From contig JAJQEA010000058.1 of the NCBI GenBank assembly GCA_021201905.1, positions 1 to 47,954 of the forward strand: a stretch of 47,954 bases of DNA, given 5' to 3'. The DNA is from Clostridia bacterium (GTDB taxonomy: Bacteria; Bacillota; Clostridia; Lachnospirales; Lachnospiraceae). This document shows, piece by piece, positions 39,635-47,954 of this stretch. The notes under the pieces were generated by a model, which had not been told where the DNA came from, made no database searches, and saw only the letters and a program-made list of their open reading frames with translations. Every line of letters begins with the position of its first letter. The stretch's first letter is position 1. Both the position numbers and the translations under genes were made by a program.

Positions 39635-41782
39635 ATGGATATTATTAAAAAACTGGCGGAAGAGCTGAATATCGGACGCCATCAGGCGGAAGCAGCCGTC
39701 AAACTCATTGATGAGGGAAATACGATTCCGTTCATTGCCAGATACCGGAAGGAGGCAACCGGCTCCTTAAACGACGAGGTACTGCGAAATCTGGATGAGC
39801 GGTTAAAATACCTGCGCAACCTGGAAGACCGCAAGAGCCAGGTCATTGCCTCTATTGCGGAGCAGGAGAAGCTGACTCCGGAGCTGGAGCTCAAGATAAA
39901 GGAGGCCCAGACTCTGGTGGCGGTGGAGGACCTTTACCGTCCCTACAAGCCCAAACGCCGGACAAGGGCCATGATTGCCAGGGAAAAGGGGCTGGAGCCC
40001 CTGGCAGACCTTATCAGTATGCAGATGACAGGTGAGCCGGTTGAGAAGGCGGCTGCCGGCTTTGTGTCGGAGGAAAAAGGAGTGGCCAGCGTTCAGGAGG
40101 CCATACAGGGAGCCAGGGACATACTGACGGAGCGCATTTCAGATAACGCGGCCTTCCGTACCTACATCAGGAACATAACCATGAACAAGGGTGTCATCCA
40201 GTCCACCGCCAAGGATGAGAAGGCCCAGTCTGTCTATGAGATGTATTATAATTATGAGGAGCCTGTAAAGAAGGCTGCGGGCCACCGCATCCTGGCCCTG
40301 AACCGGGGCGAGAATGAAAAGATGCTGACTGTGAAGATCCTGGCTCCTGAGGAGCAGATTCTGGGGTATCTGGAAAAGCAGACCATTGTCCGGGACAACC
40401 CATATACCACGCCCATCCTCAGGGAAGTGGCGGCCGACAGCTACGGCCGTCTCATCGGCCCCTCCATAGAGCGGGAGATCCGAAACGATTTGACGGAAAA
40501 AGCAGAGGAAGGCGCCATCAAGGTATTTGGAAAGAACCTGGAACAGCTTCTGATGCAGCCTCCCATTGTGGGACGGGTGGTTTTGGGCTGGGATCCTGCC
40601 TTCCGCACCGGATGTAAGCTGGCCGTGGTGGACAGCACGGGAAAGGTGCTGGATACAGTGGTCATTTACCCCACAGCCCCTCAGAACAAGGTGGAGGAAT
40701 CCAAAAAGATACTGAAGAATTTCATTCAGAAATACAACATTTCCCTTATATCCGTTGGAAACGGAACCGCGTCCAGGGAGTCGGAGCAGATTATCGTGGA
40801 TTTGCTGAAGGAAATCAGGGAACAGGTCCAGTATGTGATTGTAAATGAGGCAGGAGCGTCCGTATACTCTGCCAGCAAGTTGGCCACCGAGGAATTCCCT
40901 GCCTTTGACGTGGGCCAGAGGAGCGCGGTATCCATTGCCAGACGTCTCCAGGACCCGCTGTCCGAGCTGGTGAAAATTGACCCCAAGTCCATCGGCGTGG
41001 GCCAGTACCAGCATGATATGAACCAGAAGCGTCTGGGCGAGGCGCTGGAAGGCGTGGTGGAGGACTGCGTAAACAAGGTGGGCGTGGATCTGAACACAGC
41101 CTCGGCCTCCCTTCTGGAATATGTGTCCGGCATCAATAAGACCCTGGCCAAGAACATTGTGGCCTACAGGGAAGAGAACGGGGCATTTAAGAGCAGAAAG
41201 CAGCTGTTAAAGGTAGCCAAGCTGGGACCCAAGGCATTTGAGCAGTGCACCGGCTTTATGCGCATTACCGGGGGCGACAATCCTCTGGACGGCACCAGCG
41301 TCCATCCTGAGAGCTATGACGCAGCCGGAAAGCTTCTGGAAAAGCTGGGCTATAAGCCCGAGGAGCTGTCCCGGGGAGGTCTGGTGGGAATCAGCCGGAA
41401 GATAAAGGATTATAAGAGGACAGCGCAGGAGCTGGGCATAGGAGAGATAACCCTGCGGGATATTGCCGGAGAGCTGGAAAAGCCCGCCAGGGACCCCAGG
41501 GACGAGATGCCCAGGCCCATTTTAAGAAGCGATATCCTGGAGATGAAGGATTTGGAGCCGGGAATGGTGTTAAAGGGAACCGTGCGCAACGTCATTGATT
41601 TTGGCGCCTTTGTGGATATCGGCGTTCATCAGGACGGTCTGGTACATATCTCCCAGATGACGGACAAGTACATCAAGCATCCGCTGGAGGCTATCAGTGT
41701 GGGAGATGTTGTGGATGTAAAAATTTTGAGCGTGGATTTGGCCAAGAAGAGGATTTCACTGACCATGAAGGGCGTAAAGTAA
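39635..41782 (+). CDS. tex: Tex-family RNA-binding transcriptional accessory protein with S1 domain
   Basis: IPFIARYRKEATGSLNDEVLRNLDERL, LGWDPAFRTGCKLAVVD, C-terminal S1 domain GMVLKGTVRNVIDFGAFVDIGVHQDGLVHISQM. Confidence 0.96.
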   Translation: MDIIKKLAEELNIGRHQAEAAVKLIDEGNTIPFIARYRKEATGSLNDEVLRNLDERLKYLRNLEDRKSQVIASIAEQEKLTPELELKIKEAQTLVAVEDLYRPYKPKRRTRAMIAREKGLEPLADLISMQMTGEPVEKAAAGFVSEEKGVASVQEAIQGARDILTERISDNAAFRTYIRNITMNKGVIQSTAKDEKAQSVYEMYYNYEEPVKKAAGHRILALNRGENEKMLTVKILAPEEQILGYLEKQTIVRDNPYTTPILREVAADSYGRLIGPSIEREIRNDLTEKAEEGAIKVFGKNLEQLLMQPPIVGRVVLGWDPAFRTGCKLAVVDSTGKVLDTVVIYPTAPQNKVEESKKILKNFIQKYNISLISVGNGTASRESEQIIVDLLKEIREQVQYVIVNEAGASVYSASKLATEEFPAFDVGQRSAVSIARRLQDPLSELVKIDPKSIGVGQYQHDMNQKRLGEALEGVVEDCVNKVGVDLNTASASLLEYVSGINKTLAKNIVAYREENGAFKSRKQLLKVAKLGPKAFEQCTGFMRITGGDNPLDGTSVHPESYDAAGKLLEKLGYKPEELSRGGLVGISRKIKDYKRTAQELGIGEITLRDIAGELEKPARDPRDEMPRPILRSDILEMKDLEPGMVLKGTVRNVIDFGAFVDIGVHQDGLVHISQMTDKYIKHPLEAISVGDVVDVKILSVDLAKKRISLTMKGVK

Positions 41783-41801
41783 GAATGAAGCGAGGTAGGA
41801 A

Positions 41802-42230
41802 ATGGTAATCGAGACGCGGAAACCGGAAGAAACATATGAGCTGGGACGAAAGATGGGAAGGGAAGCAGGGCCCGGACAGATTGTCTGCCTGAGCGGTGAT
41901 TTGGGCGTGGGAAAGACTGTGTTTACACAGGGCTTTGCGGCCGGCCTGGGCATAGAGGGGCCGGTGAACAGTCCCACCTTTACGATTTTGCAGCAGTATG
42001 AGGACGGACGGCTTCCCCTGTACCATTTTGACGTGTACCGCATTGGTGATGTGAGCGAGATGGATGAAATCGGCTATGAGGACTGTTTCTTCGGAGAGGG
42101 CGTCTGCCTCATCGAGTGGCCCGGCCTGATTGAGGAGATACTGCCTGAGAAGGCGACCTGGGTGACCATTGAAAAGGATTTGGAAAAGGGATTTGATTAT
42201 AGGCGGATTTGTGTGGAGGATAGAGGATGA
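41802..42230 (+). CDS. tsaE: tRNA threonylcarbamoyladenosine biosynthesis ATPase
   Basis: LSGDLGVGKTVFTQGFAAGLGIEGPVNSPTFTILQQYE. Confidence 0.95.
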   Translation: MVIETRKPEETYELGRKMGREAGPGQIVCLSGDLGVGKTVFTQGFAAGLGIEGPVNSPTFTILQQYEDGRLPLYHFDVYRIGDVSEMDEIGYEDCFFGEGVCLIEWPGLIEEILPEKATWVTIEKDLEKGFDYRRICVEDRG

Positions 42231-42979
42231 GAGTACTGGGAATAGAGAGTTCATCCCTGGTGGCCAGTGTGGCCCTGGTGACAGATGACATATTGACAGC
42301 AGAGTATACAGTGGATTTTAAAAAGACTCATTCACAGACCCTGCTCCCTATGCTGGATGAGATTGTAAAGCTTCTGGAGCTGGATATGGATACCATTGAC
42401 GCCATAGCGGTTGCCGGCGGTCCGGGTTCCTTTACCGGGCTGCGCATAGGAGCTGCCACGGCAAAGGGGCTGGGTCTGGCTCTTAAAAAGCCTCTGGTCC
42501 ATGTTCCCACCGTGGATGCCATGGCATACAATATGTGGGGGGCAGAGGGACTGATCTGTCCTGTCATGGATGCAAAACGCAGCCAGGTCTATACGGGGCT
42601 CTACCATACCAGGGACGGCCTGGAGGTGGTGATGGAGCAGCAGCCCATGGATATGCGGGAGCTGGCGGGACTACTCAATGAAAAGGGAGAGAGGGTCGTA
42701 TTCCTGGGAGACGGTGTGCCTGTATATAAGGATATTATCAGGGAAATGCTCACCGTGCCCTATGCCTTTGCGCCGGCCCAGATGAACCGGCAGAGGGCTG
42801 CCTCCGTGGCTGCCCTGGGCATGAACGCGATTTTGGACGCAGAGAGCTGTCCCGGCGCCCGGGTGGTGACAGCGGCAGAGTTCACGCCGGATTATCTGAG
42901 AAAGCCCCAGGCTGAGCGCCAGAGAGAGGCAGAGCAGTCTGCCGGCGGAGCTGCCGAAAAGCTTCCGGGAGATTATTAA
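42227..42979 (+). CDS. tsaB: tRNA threonylcarbamoyladenosine biosynthesis protein
   Basis: GIESSSLVASVALV, VAGGPGSFTGLRIGAATAKGLGLALKKPL. Confidence 0.95.
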   Translation: MRVLGIESSSLVASVALVTDDILTAEYTVDFKKTHSQTLLPMLDEIVKLLELDMDTIDAIAVAGGPGSFTGLRIGAATAKGLGLALKKPLVHVPTVDAMAYNMWGAEGLICPVMDAKRSQVYTGLYHTRDGLEVVMEQQPMDMRELAGLLNEKGERVVFLGDGVPVYKDIIREMLTVPYAFAPAQMNRQRAASVAALGMNAILDAESCPGARVVTAAEFTPDYLRKPQAERQREAEQSAGGAAEKLPGDY

Positions 42980-43030
42980 GGCGGCAGATTCATGGTCTGA
43001 ACTGCCACGGCAACAGAAAGGAGCAGGGAA

Positions 43031-43480
43031 ATGGAGCTGATTCGCGGGGTGCGCCCCATGACGGGCCAGGACATTGAGCAGGTGGCTGATTTGGAGCGGG
43101 TATGCTTTTCGGAGAGCTGGTCTGAGAATCTGATACGCATGGGCCTGGACAGCAGGCTGGATACGTATTTTGTCTATGCGGACCACGGAGCCATCCTGGG
43201 ATATGCGGTTGTGAGGATTCTGGCGGACGAGGGGGAGATACAGCGGATTGGGGTATATCCCAATTACAGGCGTCAGGGAATCGCGCGGGAACTCATGGAT
43301 GCCATGGTGACTTTTGCCAGGTCCAGAGGGGTCCGGGCCATTGCCCTGGAGGTCCGGGAGAGCAACCTGGGAGCCAGAAACCTGTATGATTCCTATGGTT
43401 TCAGGCAGGAGGCTGTCAGGAAGGGATATTATCACAATCCTGCCGAGGATGCCGTCATCATGTGGAACCGGACAATATGA
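43031..43480 (+). CDS. rimI: Ribosomal protein S18-alanine N-acetyltransferase
   Basis: GNAT motif IQRIGVYPNYRRQGIARELM; LEVRESNLGARNLYDSYGF; next to tsaE-tsaB. Confidence 0.93.
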   Translation: MELIRGVRPMTGQDIEQVADLERVCFSESWSENLIRMGLDSRLDTYFVYADHGAILGYAVVRILADEGEIQRIGVYPNYRRQGIARELMDAMVTFARSRGVRAIALEVRESNLGARNLYDSYGFRQEAVRKGYYHNPAEDAVIMWNRTI

Positions 43481-43522
43481 AAGAATTACCACTTAAAATG
43501 TGAATATTTTATGTATATAATG

Positions 43523-43557
43523 GAGAGGAACCGGACATTCCTCTCCTTTTTCTTTAA
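43523..43557 (+). terminator. Rho-independent terminator after rimI
   Basis: GAGAGGAA-CCGGACA-TTCCTCTCCTTTTTCTTT. Confidence 0.85.
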
Positions 43558-43614
43558 GGGGAAGATAAGGGAATGAATGAAAGGATACGATGACAGAGAA
43601 AGACGAGGGTTCAT

Positions 43615-43857
43615 ATGAAAAGGTACAATAAAAATGGACAGCTGGAAACAATAATATGCAATTGCTGCGGAAAGAAGCTGGTGGTGCAGCAGGGCATCAT
43701 CCGGGAAGGATGCATCAGTATTGACCATGCGTGGGATTATTTTTCTGAGAAGGACGGACAGGTCCATCATTTTGATTTGTGTGAAGAATGTTATGATGAA
43801 CTGGTTTCCGGCTTCAAGATACCTGTGGACAGGGAAGAACAGATTGAATTTTTGTAG
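43615..43857 (+). CDS. Small hypothetical protein with two CxxC pairs (putative zinc-binding)
   Basis: 80 aa; CNCCGKKL and LCEECYDEL. Confidence 0.7.
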   Translation: MKRYNKNGQLETIICNCCGKKLVVQQGIIREGCISIDHAWDYFSEKDGQVHHFDLCEECYDELVSGFKIPVDREEQIEFL

Positions 43858-43868
43858 GATGGGATAAG

Positions 43869-43895
43869 GAGAACTGCCAAAGCGGTTCTCCTTAA
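43869..43895. terminator. Hairpin between convergent genes
   Basis: GGAGAAC-TGCCAAAGCG-GTTCTCCTT. Confidence 0.65.
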
Positions 43896-43924
43896 TATGT
43901 ATGCACGGATCCTATGCGCGGATC

Positions 43925-45157
43925 TCATGCAAGTGATATGGTGAAATATTCAGGAAAGCGGTTTCTGTACAGAACCAGAACCTCTCCCTCGATAAGGGGT
44001 GTCAGGTAATCCGTCATTTCCCGGGTAATGTCGTTGCCTGACCGGTTAATCCACTGCCGGGGGACTGTTTTTTCGCGGTTGGCAACCAGAGACACGTCCG
44101 CGGAGGCAAACTGAATCCGGTAACGGTCCTTTGAGGGCAGGCGCAGCAGGGTTGCCATTTTTCCGGTCTGTCCCTGGACTGCACACTGAACCGCCTTTGT
44201 TCCCAGAAGCCGGGATTCGTTTAAATCCGTGCGGCTGGCCAGATGGGCGGCGCAGCGCTGCATGAGATTGAGCTCCAGGGAACGGGTCTTGCATCCCAGT
44301 TCATTCCGGACAATCTGGGCCAGGACGCCGCCGGTTCCCGCGATATCCTTGTGGCCGAACCGGTCGGGGCTGTTGCCGGGAGTCTGCTCAGACAGATAGG
44401 TCCCATTTTCATCCCGGACGCCCTCGCTGACAGCGACCAGCAGATTTCTGTTTTCAGACTGGCGGCTGCGTATGTCCTCCAGAAACCGGCTGATGGAAAA
44501 GGGAACTTCGCAGAGGTAAATAAAATCAGGTCCGCGGTTGCTGTTTACCCTGGATAGGGACGAGGCGGCAGTGAGCCAGCCTGCATTCCGCCCCATGATT
44601 TCCACGATGGTAACCCCAAAGGAATCGTAGACAGCCACATCCCTCTCCAGCTCCGCGAAGGTGGTGGCAATATACTTGGCCGCCGAGGCAAAGCCAGGGC
44701 AGTGGTCAATCTCCATCAGGTCATTGTCAATGGTCTTTGGCGCCCCGATGATTTTTATATCTTCAATCTTTTGGGAACGGCAGTATCTGGCCAGCTTATC
44801 CACTTTGTCCATGGAGTCATTCCCGCCTATGTATATGAAATAGGAGATTTCATATTTCCGGAAAATATCAATCAGAACCCGGTACTGGGCGGCGTCCTCT
44901 TCCGGCCCGGCCAGCTTGAAGCGGCAGGAACCCAGGGCGGCGGCAGGGGTTTGGGCCAGTTTGTCCAGATCCATTGTGTTATTGATATAATCCAGCAAAT
45001 CGATTATTTTTTCCTGTAAAATGCCCTCAATGCCGTTGAGTCCCCCGTATATCCGGTCAATACCGCCCTGAATCATGGCTTCTGTGATGACTCCGGACAG
45101 GGTGGCGTTGATTGCGGATGTGGGGCCGCCGGACTGGGCCACAAGCAGATTGTGCAT
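43925..45157 (-). CDS. 6-phosphofructokinase family, probably PPi-dependent type
   Basis: AQSGGPTSAINATLSGVI, YIGGNDSMDKVDKLA, IGAPKTIDNDL, EIMGRNAGWLTAAS. Confidence 0.88.
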   Translation of the reverse strand: MHNLLVAQSGGPTSAINATLSGVITEAMIQGGIDRIYGGLNGIEGILQEKIIDLLDYINNTMDLDKLAQTPAAALGSCRFKLAGPEEDAAQYRVLIDIFRKYEISYFIYIGGNDSMDKVDKLARYCRSQKIEDIKIIGAPKTIDNDLMEIDHCPGFASAAKYIATTFAELERDVAVYDSFGVTIVEIMGRNAGWLTAASSLSRVNSNRGPDFIYLCEVPFSISRFLEDIRSRQSENRNLLVAVSEGVRDENGTYLSEQTPGNSPDRFGHKDIAGTGGVLAQIVRNELGCKTRSLELNLMQRCAAHLASRTDLNESRLLGTKAVQCAVQGQTGKMATLLRLPSKDRYRIQFASADVSLVANREKTVPRQWINRSGNDITREMTDYLTPLIEGEVLVLYRNRFPEYFTISLA

Positions 45158-45174
45158 CCGTGATTTTCCTCCTG

Positions 45175-45966
45175 CTATTTATTCATGTATAAAGGCATGA
45201 CCTGGCGTATGATGCGGTTGAACTGGGAGGAGTCCCAGGCACTGCGCCCGATAAAGAGACCGTCTACGTCCGGAAGCTGAATCAGCTCCTGGGCGTTTTG
45301 GGGATTTACGCTGCCGCCGTAGAGAATGGGGACGCGGCTTCCCTGTTCCTCGCCAAAGCGTGCGCACAGAATCCGCCGTATGCCCCCATGGCGCGCAGCC
45401 ACATAGTCACTGTCCGCGGGGATGCCGTTTACACCGATGGCCCATACGGGTTCGTAGGCAATCCAGAGATGTTTTGCCTGTGCTTCGGTGACAGAATGAA
45501 GTCCCACCTTTAACTGGGTGCTCAGGGTCTCTTCGCTCAGGCCGTATTCCCTCTGGGTCAGGGTCTCCCCTATGCACAGCAGGGGAGTGAAACCGGACCG
45601 GGCTGCCTTTGCCGTCTTTTTTTCCTGGTCAAAGTCATCCTCCCTGAAGACGTGGCGGCGTTCCGAGTGGCCGATTTCCACTATGCTTACCCCCACTTCC
45701 TTTAGCATGACAGGTGAGATTTCTCCGGTGAACTGTCCCTGGTCCTCCCAGCACATGTTCTGGGCCCCCAGCCTGATGTGGGATTGGGACGTAATCCTGT
45801 TAGCGGACTCCAGGGAGGTGAAGGAGGGGATGACAAACAGGGTAAGAGGGCTGTCTGCCAGGTCCTCTGTGAGCTGGTGGAGCTGTGTCAGAAATGAAGC
45901 TGTGTCCGCAATGGTTTTGTACATCTTTGTGTTTGTGCCAAGATATAACCGATTCAGTTTTTTCAT
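45175..45966 (-). CDS. Triosephosphate isomerase-family protein (TIM-like isomerase)
   Basis: GTNTKMYKT (cf. GNWKMN), VEIGHSERRH, AYEPVWAIGVNGIPA, ILYGGSVNPQNAQEL. Confidence 0.88.
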   Translation of the reverse strand: MKKLNRLYLGTNTKMYKTIADTASFLTQLHQLTEDLADSPLTLFVIPSFTSLESANRITSQSHIRLGAQNMCWEDQGQFTGEISPVMLKEVGVSIVEIGHSERRHVFREDDFDQEKKTAKAARSGFTPLLCIGETLTQREYGLSEETLSTQLKVGLHSVTEAQAKHLWIAYEPVWAIGVNGIPADSDYVAARHGGIRRILCARFGEEQGSRVPILYGGSVNPQNAQELIQLPDVDGLFIGRSAWDSSQFNRIIRQVMPLYMNK

Positions 45967-45979
45967 CAAGCCGCCTCCG

Positions 45980-46438
45980 CTATTTGAGATTTTCGCCTTC
46001 AATTTCTTTGATGGCCTCCACCTTGGATGTGGATGCGCAGTCCACAAATTCCAGCTCCAGCCATTTTTCCAGAATCCGCTTTGCCAGCTCGGCTCCAATC
46101 ACACGCTCGCCCATGCAGATCACATTGCCGTCATTGCTCAGCTTTAAGCGCTCCGCCGAGAAGATGTCATGGCAGACTCCGGCGCGGATGCCCTTGAATT
46201 TGTTGGCAGTCATGGCCATACCCAACCCTGTGCCGCAGATCAGCACACCGTGCTTCTGATAACCGCTGTTTATGATTTCCTGGCACACCTTCTCCGCCAC
46301 ATAGGGATAATAGGTAGAATCCTCAGTGCTGTCGCATCCCATATTCTCCACGGTATATCCCTTTTTCTCCATAAAATCCATGAGTTCATTTTTTAAATGT
46401 ACAGCAGCATTGTCGCACCCGATTACAATTGTTCTCAT
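45980..46438 (-). CDS. RpiB/LacAB-family sugar-phosphate isomerase
   Basis: IVIGCDNAAVHLKNELMDFM; GVLICGTGLGMAMTANKFKGIRAGVCHD; NVICMGERVIGAELAKRIL. Confidence 0.9.
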   Translation of the reverse strand: MRTIVIGCDNAAVHLKNELMDFMEKKGYTVENMGCDSTEDSTYYPYVAEKVCQEIINSGYQKHGVLICGTGLGMAMTANKFKGIRAGVCHDIFSAERLKLSNDGNVICMGERVIGAELAKRILEKWLELEFVDCASTSKVEAIKEIEGENLK

Positions 46439-46454
46439 ATTTTGACCTCCACAT

Positions 46455-46626
46455 TGATAAAAATGTTAATTAATGTTACTATGAGCATATATTAACATTT
46501 TGAAATGTAAAAATCAAGATATATTATCAAAAAAAATGTGAAATAAAATGTAAAAATAACATTTTCAGAACATTATATAACATTTTCATGAGGTCAGGAA
46601 CATCTGGACATTTTCTGAAAATACAA
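46455..46626. promoter_or_regulatory. AT-rich divergent regulatory region with repeated ACATTTT/AAAATGT half-sites (candidate DeoR operator array)
   Basis: Inverted repeats ACATTT-TG-AAATGT (46495-46508) and AAAATGT-AAAAATA-ACATTTT (46546-46566 approx.), plus further AACATT/AATGTT copies. Confidence 0.6.
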
Positions 46627-46708
46627 TTATAATATTTTACAGTCAGATTCGTAACGCTGTGCACCCATGGGCCGCAGCAGGATTGCGACAGGAGGGGAAA
46701 CAGAACTT

Positions 46709-47470
46709 ATGGGAAAAAGGGATCTCAGGATTTATGCGCTTTTGGATACGCTGAAGGAATCTCCCGTATTATCAATCAGGGAGCTGGCAGACCGTTTTCA
46801 GGTCTCGGAGATGACCATCCGCCGTGATATTGATTATCTGAAAGAAAACCGTCTGTTTTACGAAAATCAGGCTTCTGAGCCGGCAGCGCGGGAACACGAC
46901 GAATATCTGTACTCTTCGGAGCAGATCCGCAATTTTGATAAAAAGGACAGAATCGCCCGGTTTGCGGCGGGGATGATTGAGGAGGGGGATATCCTGATTC
47001 TGGATTCGGGAACCACCACAGGCGTGTTGTCCAAATATATACCGGAACAGACGCAGCTCACGGTGCTCTGCTATAATTACCATATCCTGTCCCAGCTTCA
47101 GGGCAATGAGAAGCTTTCCCTGATTTTTGCCGGCGGATATTTCCACCGGAACGACCTGATGTTTGAGAGCGTTGAGGGAATAGGGCTGATAAGGAGGACA
47201 AGGGCCAGCAAGATGTTTGTTTCTGCCTCCGGTGTCCATGAAAAGCTGGGCATGACCTGCGCGCACAATTATGAGGTGGCCACAAAAAAGGCGGCCCTGG
47301 AATCATCCCTGCAGAAGATACTGGTGGCGGACAGCAGCAAGTTCGGCCAGGTAAAGCCGGGATATTTTGCTGAACTGGAAGAGATTGATGAAATTGTGAC
47401 AGATGACGGATTGAGCCAGGAATGGCAGGATCTCATTGCTGAGAAGGATATTCCCCTTCATTTGGTGTAG
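46709..47470 (+). CDS. DeoR-family transcriptional regulator
   Basis: IRELADRFQVSEMTIRRDIDYLKE; ILILDSGTTTGVLSKYI; AGG AGG SD upstream of ATG 46709. Confidence 0.92.
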   Translation: MGKRDLRIYALLDTLKESPVLSIRELADRFQVSEMTIRRDIDYLKENRLFYENQASEPAAREHDEYLYSSEQIRNFDKKDRIARFAAGMIEEGDILILDSGTTTGVLSKYIPEQTQLTVLCYNYHILSQLQGNEKLSLIFAGGYFHRNDLMFESVEGIGLIRRTRASKMFVSASGVHEKLGMTCAHNYEVATKKAALESSLQKILVADSSKFGQVKPGYFAELEEIDEIVTDDGLSQEWQDLIAEKDIPLHLV

Positions 47471-47510
47471 GACGGCATAGCGGAGGCGAGTGTGAAAAGA
47501 GAGGTTAGTC

Positions 47511-47944
47511 ATGTCAAATAAGAGAATGGAATACATTGCCGCCCGCCTGGACAGTACAGGCAGCGTAAAGGTAGCGGAGCTGAGCAGGGAGTTAAACTGT
47601 TCGGAGGTGACCATTCGCAGTGATATACAGAAGCTGGAGGAAAAGGGCCTTGCAAAGAGGATTCACGGCGGCGCGGTAAAGGTGGGCGGACAGCTCATGG
47701 TGCCCTTTGACGCCGGGAATGTGTTTAAAAACAGCGACAGGAAGCGCCGGATTGCATGGAAGGCCTATGAATACATTGAGGACCAGGACACAATCATCCT
47801 GGACGATTCCTCTGTCTGTTATTATCTGGCCCAGTATATCAGGGATGATTCCTCCAAACATCTTCTGGTCATCACCAATTCCCTGGCCAGCGCAGGCGTG
47901 CTGTCCCATCTGAGCCATGTGGAGCTGTTCCTTTTAGGAGGCCA
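47511..47944 (+). CDS. Second DeoR-family transcriptional regulator, truncated by window end
   Basis: VAELSRELNCSEVTIRSDIQKLEEKGLAKRIHGGAVKVGG; open to the window end. Confidence 0.88.
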
Positions 47945-47954
47945 GGGGGGGGGG
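47945..47954. other. Terminal poly-G, probable contig-end artefact
   Basis: GGGGGGGG run abruptly ends a DeoR coding sequence. Confidence 0.6.

Noticed and set aside
41802-43480. tsaE-tsaB-rimI as a novel cluster
   Set aside because: Standard conserved Firmicutes arrangement

Overview
Chromosomal segment from a Clostridia-type (probably Lachnospiraceae) bacterium; the taxonomic call is inference from gene content and style. Conserved blocks: ecfA1-ecfA2-ecfT-truA-rplM-rpsI, trxB, hpf/secA/prfB, ACT-domain protein/hom, tex-tsaE-tsaB-rimI. Accessory blocks: a TRAP transporter operon; three tandem paralogous secreted proteins with C-terminal wall-binding-type repeats, plus a shorter fourth; an NlpC/P60 hydrolase; a beta-glycoside ABC/GH3/GH5 locus; an RbsC/RbsB/sugar-acid dehydratase/DHDPS-family operon in which every gene carries a lesion; and an RpiB/TIM/PFK operon divergent from DeoR regulators. 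The best candidate for something undescribed is the minus-strand module at 15823-19633. It encodes an AraC-type response regulator, a soluble YesM-type histidine kinase with no transmembrane segment, and a translationally coupled RbsA-like double ABC protein whose second ATPase half has lost its catalytic motifs. Other notable signals are a cluster of DnaA boxes between hpf and secA, a programmed frameshift in prfB, a structured rplM leader with a perfect consensus promoter, and repeated single-base lesions, mostly in homopolymers, that may be sequencing error, decay or slippage. Both window ends are homopolymer artefacts (poly-C at the start, poly-G at the end). No CRISPR, tRNA, rRNA or transposase was recognised.
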